The notes under the pieces are model-generated. The model was not told the origin of the DNA, searched no databases, and saw only the letters and a program-made list of their open reading frames with translations. A stretch of DNA of 64,000 bases from Kaistia sp. 32K (GTDB lineage Bacteria > Pseudomonadota > Alphaproteobacteria > Rhizobiales > Kaistiaceae): assembly GCF_016629525.1 (NCBI RefSeq), contig NZ_AP024269.1:248001-312000 (forward strand), in the 5' to 3' direction. This document shows positions 7,227 to 15,241 of this stretch, piece by piece; position 1 is the first letter of the stretch, and each line of letters begins with the position of its first letter. Both the position numbers and the translations under genes were made by a program.

Positions 7227-8507
7227 TCAGGCGGCGATGAACTCGTTCCACTTCTGGATCATGTAGGCGTTCTCATCCATGATCGAGTTCCAGCAGGCGA
7301 CCGCGCCCATGCGGGTGTTGTAGGAGCCGCCGTCGCGGATCGTGCCGGCCTTTTCGAGCAGGCCGCCATCCGGACCGTGGATGTCCTTCTCGGCCGGCTT
7401 GCCTTCCATCCAGAACGCCCACTCATAGGGCTCCATGTTCTTCTGCGCCGTATCGAGCACGGCGGCGTAGTAGCCCTGCCGGTTCAGATGCGCGCCGGCC
7501 CAGCCGTCGAGGAACCAGTTGATGAATTCGTAGGCGGCGTCGAGCTTCTTGCCCTTCAGCGTCTTCGGCAGGCCGAAGCCCGAGGCCCAGGCGCGATAGC
7601 CTTCCTTCAGCGGCTGGAAGGTGCAGGGGATGCCCTTGAGGCGAACGGCGGTGACGGCCGGCGACCACATCGACTGCACGACGGTCTCGCCCGAGGCCAT
7701 CAGGTTGACGCTCTCGTTGAAGTCCGACCAGAAGGCGCGGAACTGGCCGGCCTTCTTGGCCTCGATCAGGGTGGCGATCGTCTTGTCGATCTCCTCCTTG
7801 GTCATGTTGCCCTTGTCGCCATATTTCAGGACGCCCATCGCCTCGTTGACCATGGCGGCGTCCATGATGCCGATCGACGGGATGTTGAGGATCGAGGTCT
7901 TGCCCTTGAACTCGGGATTGAGCAGCTCGGCCCAGCTTTCGATCGGGCGCTTGATCAGGTCAGGCCGGATGCCGAGCGTATCGGCGTTGTAGGTGGTCGG
8001 GATCAGGGTCAGCCACTCGGTCTGCTCCTTGGCGAACTCCTTGCCGCGCTGCTTCTCGAGATAGAGCACCTTGTGCGGCGCCGTGCCCTGGTTGCCGATC
8101 TTCTTGCCGTCGACCTCGCCCTTGGTGATGGCGGTCGCCAGCTTGTCGACCAGCTTCACCTTCTTGGCGTCGATCGCCTGGAAATTGCCGGACGGGATCA
8201 GGTTGCGGAGCGCGAAATATTCCGTGTCGACGAGATCGAACGAGTCCGGCTGGGTGATGATGCGCTTGGTGACGTCGTCGGTGGTGACGGTGACGTATTC
8301 GATGTTGATGCCGGTGACTTCCTTCGCCTTGGCGGCGATCGCCGGCGACTGGTTGGTCGCGGTCGAGAGGTAGCGCAGCGTGATCGGCTCGTCGGCGTGC
8401 ACCGCCGGGAAGCCGGTCACGGCGGTGGTGCCGAGGAAGCCGGCCGTGATGGCGGAGCCCTTCAGCAGCGTGCGGCGCGAGATGCCGGTCTTGTTCTTGT
8501 CGTCCAT
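7227..8507 (-). CDS. Tat-exported extracellular solute-binding protein, PotD/PotF-like
   Basis: This 426-aa periplasmic binding protein has a twin-arginine signal (SRRTLLKG, then a hydrophobic stretch ending near FPAVHADEP), so it is probably exported folded. The mature part reads as a two-lobed polyamine-type binding protein, with SWAELLNPEFKGKTSIL and FINWFLDGWAG typical of the group. It is encoded between a PotA-like ATPase (41 bp upstream) and the two permeases. The ligand cannot be read from the sequence; the adjacent pyrimidine genes make a nitrogenous compound plausible. Its separation from the permeases by a large palindromic repeat may set a higher level for the binding protein. Confidence 0.9.
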   Translation of the reverse strand: MDDKNKTGISRRTLLKGSAITAGFLGTTAVTGFPAVHADEPITLRYLSTATNQSPAIAAKAKEVTGINIEYVTVTTDDVTKRIITQPDSFDLVDTEYFALRNLIPSGNFQAIDAKKVKLVDKLATAITKGEVDGKKIGNQGTAPHKVLYLEKQRGKEFAKEQTEWLTLIPTTYNADTLGIRPDLIKRPIESWAELLNPEFKGKTSILNIPSIGIMDAAMVNEAMGVLKYGDKGNMTKEEIDKTIATLIEAKKAGQFRAFWSDFNESVNLMASGETVVQSMWSPAVTAVRLKGIPCTFQPLKEGYRAWASGFGLPKTLKGKKLDAAYEFINWFLDGWAGAHLNRQGYYAAVLDTAQKNMEPYEWAFWMEGKPAEKDIHGPDGGLLEKAGTIRDGGSYNTRMGAVACWNSIMDENAYMIQKWNEFIAA

Positions 8508-8548
8508 TCCCTTGGTCTCCTCTGGTGTTGTCGCAGGAAACCGCGCGC

Positions 8549-9538
8549 TCAGGCGGCGGCGGAAAGTTCGTGGATGTCGTTGGGGTCCCAGCGCACCGTC
8601 ACGGTGTCGCCGGTCTGGAACGGGTTCTGGTAGAAGGTGCGTTCCGGCACGATGGCCGTCAGCTCGAGGCCGGCATCGGTGGCGAGGCTGACATAGACGA
8701 CGGTGCCCTGGTACTCGACCTCGCGCACCGAGGCGGCGACGCCGTCACCGCCCTCGGCCGAGACGCTCAGCCGGTCGGCGCGGACGCTGACGGTGCGGCC
8801 GTCGATCGGCATGACGTTGTGGCCGCCGATGAAGCGGGCGACGAACTCGGTCGCCGGGGCGTTGAAGATCTCGCGCGGGGTTCCGGCCTGCTCGATCCTG
8901 CCGTTGTTCATGATGACGATGAGGTCGGCCAGCGCCATCGCCTCTTCCTGGCTGTGCGTCACATGGATGAAGGAGATGCCGAGCTCGCGCTGGAAGCGCT
9001 TCAGTTCGGCGCGGACCTTGATCTTCAGGAAGGGGTCGAGGGCGGAGAGCGGCTCGTCGAGCAGCAGGATCTGCGGATCGGTGACGAGGGCGCGGGCGAG
9101 CGCCACGCGCTGCTGCTGGCCGCCGGAAAGCTGGCTCGGCAGCCGCTCGGCATAGCGCTCCATGTCGACGAGCTTCAGCGCGTCGGTCGCCTTGATCGAG
9201 CGGTCAACCTTGCCGACGCCCTTCATCTTCAGCGAGAAGGCGACGTTGTCGCGGACCGAGAGATGCGGGAACAGCGCATAGGACTGGAACATCATCGCCG
9301 TGCCGCGCTTGGCCGGCGGCAGCTTGTTCACGATCTCGTGGCCGAGCGCGATGTCGCCGTCGGAAACCGCCTCGTGGCCGGCGATCATGCGGAGCGTCGA
9401 GGACTTGCCACAGCCCGATGGCCCGAGCAGGCAGCAATAGGTCCCGGCCTTGATCTTCAGATTGATGGAGTCGACGGCGATCGTGCCGGCGTAGCTCTTG
9501 GTCACCGAGGCCAGTTCGAGATCCGCGGGGCGTGCCAT
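8549..9538 (-). CDS. ABC transporter ATP-binding protein, PotA-like
   Basis: This 329-aa ATPase has Walker [10 protein letters not shown], the signature [15 protein letters not shown], Walker B ILLLDEPLSALD and the switch histidine in VTHSQEEAM. A C-terminal TOBE/OB region (about 240-325) is typical of polyamine, sugar and opine importers. The frame is open to 9604, but the ATG at 9538 (MARPADLELAS) is preceded by GGAGACGAAG and starts where the family usually starts. It is the first gene of the transporter operon and is divergent from preT across a 460-bp regulatory gap that contains a RutR-like site. Confidence 0.92.
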   Translation of the reverse strand: MARPADLELASVTKSYAGTIAVDSINLKIKAGTYCCLLGPSGCGKSSTLRMIAGHEAVSDGDIALGHEIVNKLPPAKRGTAMMFQSYALFPHLSVRDNVAFSLKMKGVGKVDRSIKATDALKLVDMERYAERLPSQLSGGQQQRVALARALVTDPQILLLDEPLSALDPFLKIKVRAELKRFQRELGISFIHVTHSQEEAMALADLIVIMNNGRIEQAGTPREIFNAPATEFVARFIGGHNVMPIDGRTVSVRADRLSVSAEGGDGVAASVREVEYQGTVVYVSLATDAGLELTAIVPERTFYQNPFQTGDTVTVRWDPNDIHELSAAA

Positions 9539-9643
9539 CTTCGTCTCCGATTGAACCTGCGAAAAGGAGTGGCAAGTCGCGTGCCAGCGGCGGAAATCCG
9601 CCATTTCTGGCGATTTTCTGGGCTGGGCTACGCCGGAAATTCC

Positions 9644-9659
9644 CCGATCAACTGGTCAA
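9644..9659. promoter_or_regulatory. RutR-like operator half-palindrome in the transporter/preT gap
   Basis: CCGATCA-AC-TGGTCAA matches the RutR consensus TTGACCA-NN-TGGTCAA perfectly in the right half (7 of 7) and in 4 of 7 positions in the left half. It lies in the divergent region between the ABC ATPase gene and preT, where control by the RutR encoded at 17051-17719 would make sense. This was judged by eye. Confidence 0.4.
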
Positions 9660-9804
9660 AAAACAGACTTGCCTGAAAAATAGGCGATCCGGCCGGGCGA
9701 GATGGGTCCGAAGTGGCTGCGGGCTGGGCGGTTCGCGCAATTTTGATGCGTCGCCAGCGCGGCATAGCGGCGTCTGTCCGCTGCAAACGGAATGCCGTGA
9801 TATT

Positions 9805-9844
9805 GTGCAAAGCACAGTTTGGAATGGCTCAAATCAAGCCTTGA
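9805..9844. promoter_or_regulatory. Two short palindromes upstream of preT
   Basis: GTGC-AAA-GCAC at 9805-9815 and TCAAG-C-CTTGA at 9834-9844 are perfect small palindromes in the gap of 9539-9998. They are possible operators for the divergent genes, but no regulator can be assigned. I see no gene in this 460-bp gap. Confidence 0.3.
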
Positions 9845-9998
9845 CGGTTTCCAGAAAGTTTGTCCAAATGATCAAGACTTCGACGCGGCCCGGACACAAT
9901 AAAGAGGGGCGAGCCGTGTTGTCGGATCGATGCCGGACGGCATGGCGCCGGCCGGAACTGGACCCAGGGCCCTAGGCGGCCGACAGGGAGGGACGCAT

Positions 9999-11363
9999 AT
10001 GCCCACGCATGTGCCGGACATTGCAACGGGCCGTCTGTCGCCCGACGAATACGTCGCCAATTTTCTCGATATCCACCCGCCGCTCGATCGGCATCAGGCG
10101 CTGGTCGAGTCCGATCGCTGCTATTTCTGCTACGACGCGCCCTGCGTGAAGGCGTGTCCGACCTCGATCGACATCCCGCTCTTCATCCGCCAGATCCTGA
10201 CCGACAATCCGGAAGGTTCGGCCGAGACGATCCTGTCGCAGAACATTTTGGGCGGCATGTGCGCCCGCGTCTGCCCGACCGAGACGCTCTGCGAAGAGGC
10301 ATGCGTCCGCGAGGCGGCCGAGGGCAAGCCGGTCAAGATCGGCCTCTTGCAGCGCTATGCCACCGACGTGCTGATGGAAGAGCGCGGCGAGCAGCCCTTC
10401 GCCCGGGCGGAGGCGACCGGCAAGCGGGTCGCCGTCGTCGGCGCGGGACCAGCCGGCCTCGCCGCCGCGCACCGCCTCGCCATGCACGGCCATGACGTCG
10501 TCATCTATGACGCCCGCGAGAAGGCCGGCGGCCTCAACGAATACGGCATCGCCGCCTACAAGGCGCCGGACGATTTCGCCCAGAAGGAAGTCGACTTCGT
10601 GTTGTCGATCGGCGGCATCACGATCGAGCACGGCAAGGCGATCGGCCGCGATATCAGCCTGTCGGAGCTGCGCTCCGCTTATGACGCCGTCTTCCTCGGC
10701 ATGGGGCTCGCCGGCGTCAACGCGCTCGGCCTTTCGGGCGAGGATCTCGACGGCGTCGCCGACGCGGTCGACTACATCGCCGATCTCCGCCAGGCGACGG
10801 ATCTGGGCACGCTTCCGGTCGGCGGCCGCGTTGTCGTCGTCGGCGGCGGCATGACGGCGATCGATGTCGCCGTGCAGTCGAAGCGCCTCGGCGCCAAGGA
10901 GGTCACCGTCGTCTACCGCCGCGGCCAGGCCAGGATGGGCGCGTCGGAATATGAGCAGGACCTCGCCCAGACCGACGGCGTGCTGATCCGCCACAACGCC
11001 AAGCCGAGCCGGCTCGTCACCGAGGCGGGCCGGGTCACCGGCATCGAGTTCGAGGAGACGCGCGAGGAGGACGGCCGGCTGGTCGGCACCGGCGCTCTGT
11101 TCACGCTTGCCGCCGACACCGTCTTCAAGGCGATCGGCCAGACCTTCGTCCCCGCCGCCCTGAACGGATCGGCCGAGACGATCGCGCTGGAAAATGGCAA
11201 AATCCGTGTCGACGACGAGCGGCGCACGACGCTTCCGGGCGTCTGGGCCGGCGGCGATTGCGCCGCAACCGGAGAGGATCTGACGGTGGCTGCCGTCGCG
11301 GACGGCCGCATTGCCGCCGAATCCATCCATCTCGCGCTTTCGACCCCGTCAGTCGCGGCCTAG
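9999..11363 (+). CDS. preT: NAD-dependent dihydropyrimidine dehydrogenase, subunit PreT
   Basis: This 454-aa FAD/iron-sulfur subunit of the two-component dihydropyrimidine dehydrogenase reduces uracil and thymine with NADH together with PreA. The N-terminal part carries the GltD-like cysteine clusters (CYFCYDAPCVKACP and CARVCPTETLCEEAC). FAD and NAD sites follow, GAGPAGLAAAHRL and VVVGGGMTAIDVA, and the terminal GGDCAATGEDLTVAAVADG closes the flavin fold. The start is at 9999 because AGGGAGGGA precedes it; the frame is open 23 codons further upstream. preA begins 9 bp after the stop. This is the first step of the reductive pyrimidine pathway, and the later steps are encoded at 18.5-24.3 kb. 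Confidence 0.93.
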   Translation: MPTHVPDIATGRLSPDEYVANFLDIHPPLDRHQALVESDRCYFCYDAPCVKACPTSIDIPLFIRQILTDNPEGSAETILSQNILGGMCARVCPTETLCEEACVREAAEGKPVKIGLLQRYATDVLMEERGEQPFARAEATGKRVAVVGAGPAGLAAAHRLAMHGHDVVIYDAREKAGGLNEYGIAAYKAPDDFAQKEVDFVLSIGGITIEHGKAIGRDISLSELRSAYDAVFLGMGLAGVNALGLSGEDLDGVADAVDYIADLRQATDLGTLPVGGRVVVVGGGMTAIDVAVQSKRLGAKEVTVVYRRGQARMGASEYEQDLAQTDGVLIRHNAKPSRLVTEAGRVTGIEFEETREEDGRLVGTGALFTLAADTVFKAIGQTFVPAALNGSAETIALENGKIRVDDERRTTLPGVWAGGDCAATGEDLTVAAVADGRIAAESIHLALSTPSVAA

Positions 11364-11372
11364 GAGGAACCC

Positions 11373-12695
11373 ATGGCCAATCTCGCCTCGACCTTCGCCG
11401 GCATCAAGTCGCCCAACCCGTTCTGGCTGGCCTCCGCGCCGCCGACCGACAAGGCCTACAACGTCGTCCGCGCCTTCAGGGACGGCTGGGGCGGCGTCGT
11501 CTGGAAGACGCTGGGCACCGATCCGCCTGTCGTCAACGTCTCCGGCCCGCGCTACGGCGCCATCCACTCGAACGACCGCCGCCTGATCGGTTTGAACAAC
11601 ATCGAGCTGATCACCGACCGGCCCCTCGACGTCAATCTGCGCGAGATCAAGGAGGTCAAGCGCGACTGGCCGGATCGCGCCGTGGTCGTGTCGCTGATGG
11701 TCCCCTGCGAGGAGCACTACTGGAAGGACATCCTCGCCAAGGTCGAGGAGACCGAGGCGGACGGCGTCGAGCTGAATTTCGGCTGCCCGCACGGCATGAG
11801 CGAGCGCGGCATGGGCGCCGCCGTCGGCCAGGTTCCCGAATATGTCGAGATGGTCACGCGCTGGTGCAAGCAGCACACGCGCATGCCCGTCATCGTCAAG
11901 CTGACGCCCAACATCTCCGATATCCGCACCTCGGCGCGTGCCGCGCATAATGGCGGCGCTGATGCCGTGTCGCTGATCAACACCATCAACTCGATCATCG
12001 GCGTCGACATCGACAATTTCGCGCCGATCCCGACGGTTGACGGCAAGGGCAGCCATGGCGGCTATTGCGGCCCGGCGGTGAAGCCGATCGCCCTCAACAT
12101 GACGGCCGAGATCGCTAGGGATCCGCAGACCCGCGACCTGCCGATCTCCGGCATCGGCGGCATCACCACCTGGCGCGACGCGGTCGAGTTCATGGCGCTC
12201 GGCGCCGGCAACGTGCAGGTCTGCACCGCCGCCATGACCTATGGCTTCCGCATCGTGCAGGAGATGATCTCGGGCCTGTCCGACTACATGGACAAGCACG
12301 ATTTCGAGACGATCGAGCCGATCGTCGGCCGCGCCGTCGGCAATGTCACCGACTGGCAGTATCTGAACCTGAACTACGTCGCCAAGGCGAAGATCGACCA
12401 GGATCTCTGCATCAAGTGCGGCCGCTGCCACATCGCCTGCGAGGACACCTCGCACCAGGCGATCACCTCGATGCTCGACGGTATCAGGCACTTCGAGGTG
12501 ATCGACGCCGAATGCGTCGGCTGCAATCTCTGCGTCAATGTCTGCCCGGTCGATAACTGCATCACCATGGAGCAGATGGTCGAGGGCGTCGATCCGCGCA
12601 CCGGATTTGCGATCACCGACCAGTATGCCAACTGGACGACGCACAAGAACAACCCGATGGCGAAGGCCTTCGTCCCGGCCGAGCCGGCGGAATAG
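11373..12695 (+). CDS. preA: NAD-dependent dihydropyrimidine dehydrogenase, subunit PreA
   Basis: This 440-aa catalytic subunit carries an FMN-binding TIM barrel related to class 1 dihydroorotate dehydrogenase (about 1-310; GVELNFGCPHGMSERGMG supplies the active-site loop). A C-terminal pair of 4Fe-4S motifs follows, CIKCGRCHIACEDTSH and CVGCNLCVNVCPVDNC. Electrons pass from NADH via PreT to the FMN and then to uracil or thymine. GGAGGAACCC before the ATG is a good ribosome site. It is co-transcribed with preT. The stop lies only 15 bp from the convergent YeeE-like gene. Confidence 0.95.
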   Translation: MANLASTFAGIKSPNPFWLASAPPTDKAYNVVRAFRDGWGGVVWKTLGTDPPVVNVSGPRYGAIHSNDRRLIGLNNIELITDRPLDVNLREIKEVKRDWPDRAVVVSLMVPCEEHYWKDILAKVEETEADGVELNFGCPHGMSERGMGAAVGQVPEYVEMVTRWCKQHTRMPVIVKLTPNISDIRTSARAAHNGGADAVSLINTINSIIGVDIDNFAPIPTVDGKGSHGGYCGPAVKPIALNMTAEIARDPQTRDLPISGIGGITTWRDAVEFMALGAGNVQVCTAAMTYGFRIVQEMISGLSDYMDKHDFETIEPIVGRAVGNVTDWQYLNLNYVAKAKIDQDLCIKCGRCHIACEDTSHQAITSMLDGIRHFEVIDAECVGCNLCVNVCPVDNCITMEQMVEGVDPRTGFAITDQYANWTTHKNNPMAKAFVPAEPAE

Positions 12696-12710
12696 GCTTC
12701 CTTCGGAAGC
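12696..12710. terminator. Short hairpin between convergent genes
   Basis: GCTTCC-TTC-GGAAGC forms a 6-bp stem that exactly fills the space between the stops of preA (plus) and the YeeE-like gene (minus). There is no U-run, so termination is uncertain. Confidence 0.35.
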
Positions 12711-13943
12711 TCAGGCCGTCGCGCGCGTGGCGCGGCGGCTGATCGCGAGCGTCGCCGAGACGCCGATCGCGCAGAAGACCAGGAAGACCCAGCCTGACAG
12801 CGCGCCGGCATGGATGCCGGAGAGCAGAACGCCGACCGTGCAGCCGAGGCCGGTCATCGCGCCCCATCCCATCAGGATGCCTCCAACCAGCCCCTTGGCG
12901 ACCTGCTTCGGCGTCGGCCATGCAGGCGTGAACTGGCCGGCGACCAGCGCCGCCGCGAAGCTGCCGGCGACCAGCCCGCCGACCAGGGCGCCGTTCTTCG
13001 ACAGAATGGCGGATTTGACCGCCGTGGCGCAGCCGCGCAAGGCATCGAGCCCGTGCAGCGTCTCGGGCAGCGCGCCGAGCGCGGCGCTCGACGTGCGGGC
13101 GATACTGCCGAGCTCCGCCGTGACGCCGAGCGGGCCGACGCGCAGGAAGGCGAAGGCGGAGATGACGGCGACCGCCGCCCCGCCGAGGCTATAGGGCCAG
13201 CGCTCGACGAAGACGCGCCGCAGCAGGAGCTTGACCTGCCCGTGTTCTCCCTCCGGCTCTGCGGCGCGCGGCACGGGGCGGCCGAGCCAGAACGCCGCGA
13301 GGATGAGCGCCGCCAGCACGAAGAGGCCGAGGGCGAGCGTGCCCTCATAGCCGAAATGATGCGGCAGCCAGACGGAAGGCGCGGTGGCGACGGCCGCGAC
13401 ATAGATCCAGTTCCACGTCAGGAAGCCGAGCCCGAAGCCGATCAGCGCGCCGAGAATGGCGAAGGGCGATGTCGGCGAGCCCTCGCCGAGGCGGTAGAGA
13501 TGGCCCGACAGGCAGGATCCCGAGATCGCCATGCCGATGCCGAAGACGAGCGACGCCACCGCGAGCGCCAGGCTGACCGGGCCGATATGCGCGTCCGGCG
13601 GCAGCGCGCCGGGCCGGATCACCGGCATCCAGGAGGCGATGACGATCGGGTAGAGCAGCGCGCCCAGCGCCAGCGCGACCAGGATCGCGACCACGCCGCG
13701 CGCGTCGCGCCGTTCCTGGAAATCGCGGAAATGGCAGAGGAAGCAGAAGCGCGAGCGCTGCAGGACGATGCCGAAGGCAAGCCCGACCAGCAGCGAGAAG
13801 GCGATGGCGCGGCCCTCGCTGGTCGCCTCCGTCGCAAAGCGCGCGAGGAGCAGGACGCCCGCGACGATGGTGACGGCGATCAGGATGGCGAGGGGGCGCG
13901 TCGGGGCGGACGCTGTCGGGCTGGGCGGGCTCAGGCTGGGCAT
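12711..13943 (-). CDS. YeeE/YedE (TsuA-type) sulfur-compound transporter
   Basis: This 410-aa polytopic membrane protein has about ten hydrophobic segments in two repeated halves joined by a hydrophilic loop near residue 225 (RAAEPEGEHG). Conserved small-residue/cysteine motifs FCFLCHFRDF, SGSCLSGHLYRLGEG and GLGCTVGVLLSG lie where the pore cysteines of the thiosulfate transporter TsuA are placed. Members move thiosulfate or related sulfur species into the cell through cysteine relay. It follows a periplasmic sulfurtransferase gene by 87 bp on the same strand, supporting a periplasmic sulfur-handling pair. Substrate is inferred from the family and that neighbour. Confidence 0.82.
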   Translation of the reverse strand: MPSLSPPSPTASAPTRPLAILIAVTIVAGVLLLARFATEATSEGRAIAFSLLVGLAFGIVLQRSRFCFLCHFRDFQERRDARGVVAILVALALGALLYPIVIASWMPVIRPGALPPDAHIGPVSLALAVASLVFGIGMAISGSCLSGHLYRLGEGSPTSPFAILGALIGFGLGFLTWNWIYVAAVATAPSVWLPHHFGYEGTLALGLFVLAALILAAFWLGRPVPRAAEPEGEHGQVKLLLRRVFVERWPYSLGGAAVAVISAFAFLRVGPLGVTAELGSIARTSSAALGALPETLHGLDALRGCATAVKSAILSKNGALVGGLVAGSFAAALVAGQFTPAWPTPKQVAKGLVGGILMGWGAMTGLGCTVGVLLSGIHAGALSGWVFLVFCAIGVSATLAISRRATRATA

Positions 13944-14030
13944 GGCGGATCCGCGGAAGGGGAGGTTCGGCTGAACGCAATCAGGCGGGCGCCGCTCGCG
14001 CGACGCCCGCCCATGTCGGAGGAAGCAAAA

Positions 14031-14966
14031 TTACTTGCCGGTCCAGACCGTGCCGGCGAGGTTGACGACCGGGACGCCGACGCTGTTGCCGTATTCGGTC
14101 CACGAGCCGTCATAGTTGCGGACGTCGTAGCCGAGGATGCGGCTCAGCGCGAACCAGGTGTGGCTGGAGCGCTCGCCGATGCGGCAATAGGTGATGACCG
14201 GCTTGGAGCCGTCGACGCCGACCTCGGCGTAGATCGCCTTCAGCTCCTCGGGCGACTTGAAGCGGCCGTCCTCGGCCACAGCCTTGCCCCACGGCACGTT
14301 GACGGCGCCCGGGATGTGACCGGCGCGGACGGCGAGTTCCTTGACGCCTTCCGGCGCGAACACCTTGCCCTCATATTCCGGCGCGGAGCGGATATCGACG
14401 AGGACGTCGTCCTTCTGCTTCTCGACCGTGGCGATGACGTCGGAGAGGCGGGCGCGCAGCGCGTTGTTGCGCTCGGGCAGGTCCAGCGTGGTGGCGGCAT
14501 GCTCGGGCGTGCGCGTGTCGAAGGGCAGGCCCTTGGCTTCCCAGTATTTGCGGCCGCCGTCGAGCAGTTTCACCTTGTCGCCGAAGCCGTAGACGTCGAA
14601 TACCCAGGCGCCCCAGGCGGCGAACCAGTTGTTGTTGTCGCCATAGAGGATGACGGTCGTCTCCGGGCCGACGCCGGCCTCGCGCAGCTTGGCCTGGAAG
14701 GCGTCGCGCTGGGCGATGTCGCGGCTGACCGAGTCGACCAGCTCCGTGTGCCAGTCGAGATTGACGGCGCCGGCGATGTGGCCGCGCTCGTAGAGGCCGG
14801 GATCGACGCTGACCTCGAAGACGCGGATATCCGGATGGTCGAGATTGTCGGCGAGCCACTCGGCCGAGACGAGCGGGCCCTCGGGAACCGTCGCCTGCGC
14901 GGCGAAGGGCAGCGCCAGCGCGGCGGTGAAGCCGATGCCGGCGAGGATGTTTCGGATGGATTTCAT
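14031..14966 (-). CDS. Periplasmic sulfurtransferase with two rhodanese domains
   Basis: This 311-aa thiosulfate/3-mercaptopyruvate sulfurtransferase has a Sec signal peptide (MKSIRNILAGIGFTAALALP, cleavage near AQA) and an inactive N-terminal rhodanese domain. The catalytic C-terminal rhodanese domain has its active-site cysteine in ITYCRIGERSSHTW, a loop of the CxxxxR type. Such enzymes move sulfane sulfur from thiosulfate to an acceptor. Secretion plus the YeeE-like transporter encoded next suggests handling of external thiosulfate. A 275-bp upstream gap contains a strong inverted repeat (15086-15131), a likely control site. Confidence 0.9.
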   Translation of the reverse strand: MKSIRNILAGIGFTAALALPFAAQATVPEGPLVSAEWLADNLDHPDIRVFEVSVDPGLYERGHIAGAVNLDWHTELVDSVSRDIAQRDAFQAKLREAGVGPETTVILYGDNNNWFAAWGAWVFDVYGFGDKVKLLDGGRKYWEAKGLPFDTRTPEHAATTLDLPERNNALRARLSDVIATVEKQKDDVLVDIRSAPEYEGKVFAPEGVKELAVRAGHIPGAVNVPWGKAVAEDGRFKSPEELKAIYAEVGVDGSKPVITYCRIGERSSHTWFALSRILGYDVRNYDGSWTEYGNSVGVPVVNLAGTVWTGK

Positions 14967-15085
14967 GACGCACTCCCCAGTCGTGAGCCATGATCATCCC
15001 GCATGCCCGCCGGCTGGCGAAGGAACGTGGATCCAAATCACCCTGATAGAGGGGATCGCCGTTCTCAATCACGAGTGGAGTTGAG

Positions 15086-15131
15086 AATTGCGACGGTAGA
15101 TTTCTGGAAATACGTCTGAAGCGTCGCAATT
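15086..15131. promoter_or_regulatory. Inverted repeat with nested palindrome, candidate operator
   Basis: AATTGCGACG at 15086-15095 and CGTCGCAATT at 15122-15131 are perfect 10-bp inverted arms 26 bp apart, with an inner palindrome ATTTC-TG-GAAAT at 15100-15111. It lies upstream of the sulfurtransferase gene (start 14966) and downstream of the cNMP/TrxR-like gene. The regulator is unknown; a DNA loop or a two-dimer site is possible. Confidence 0.45.
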
Positions 15132-15241
15132 TGCACTGGCGGCTGCGCGGATCATCGGAGGCGCCAAACCGTTACACGAAATTGTTCTGTCGGGCGGCGC
15201 GCCGGGACTCGCCGCCCGAGGTGTGTCTTCAGTCAAGCCGA

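Noticed and set aside
9571..9586. Sigma-54-like GG-N10-GC pattern (TGGCAAG then TGCC)
   Set aside because: It faces preT from over 400 bp away, has a poor -12 element, and such patterns are frequent in GC-rich DNA.
12810..14993. 727-codon plus-strand frame opposite the transporter and sulfurtransferase
   Set aside because: Antisense artefact; composition is unlike a protein, and the minus-strand genes have signal peptide and active sites.
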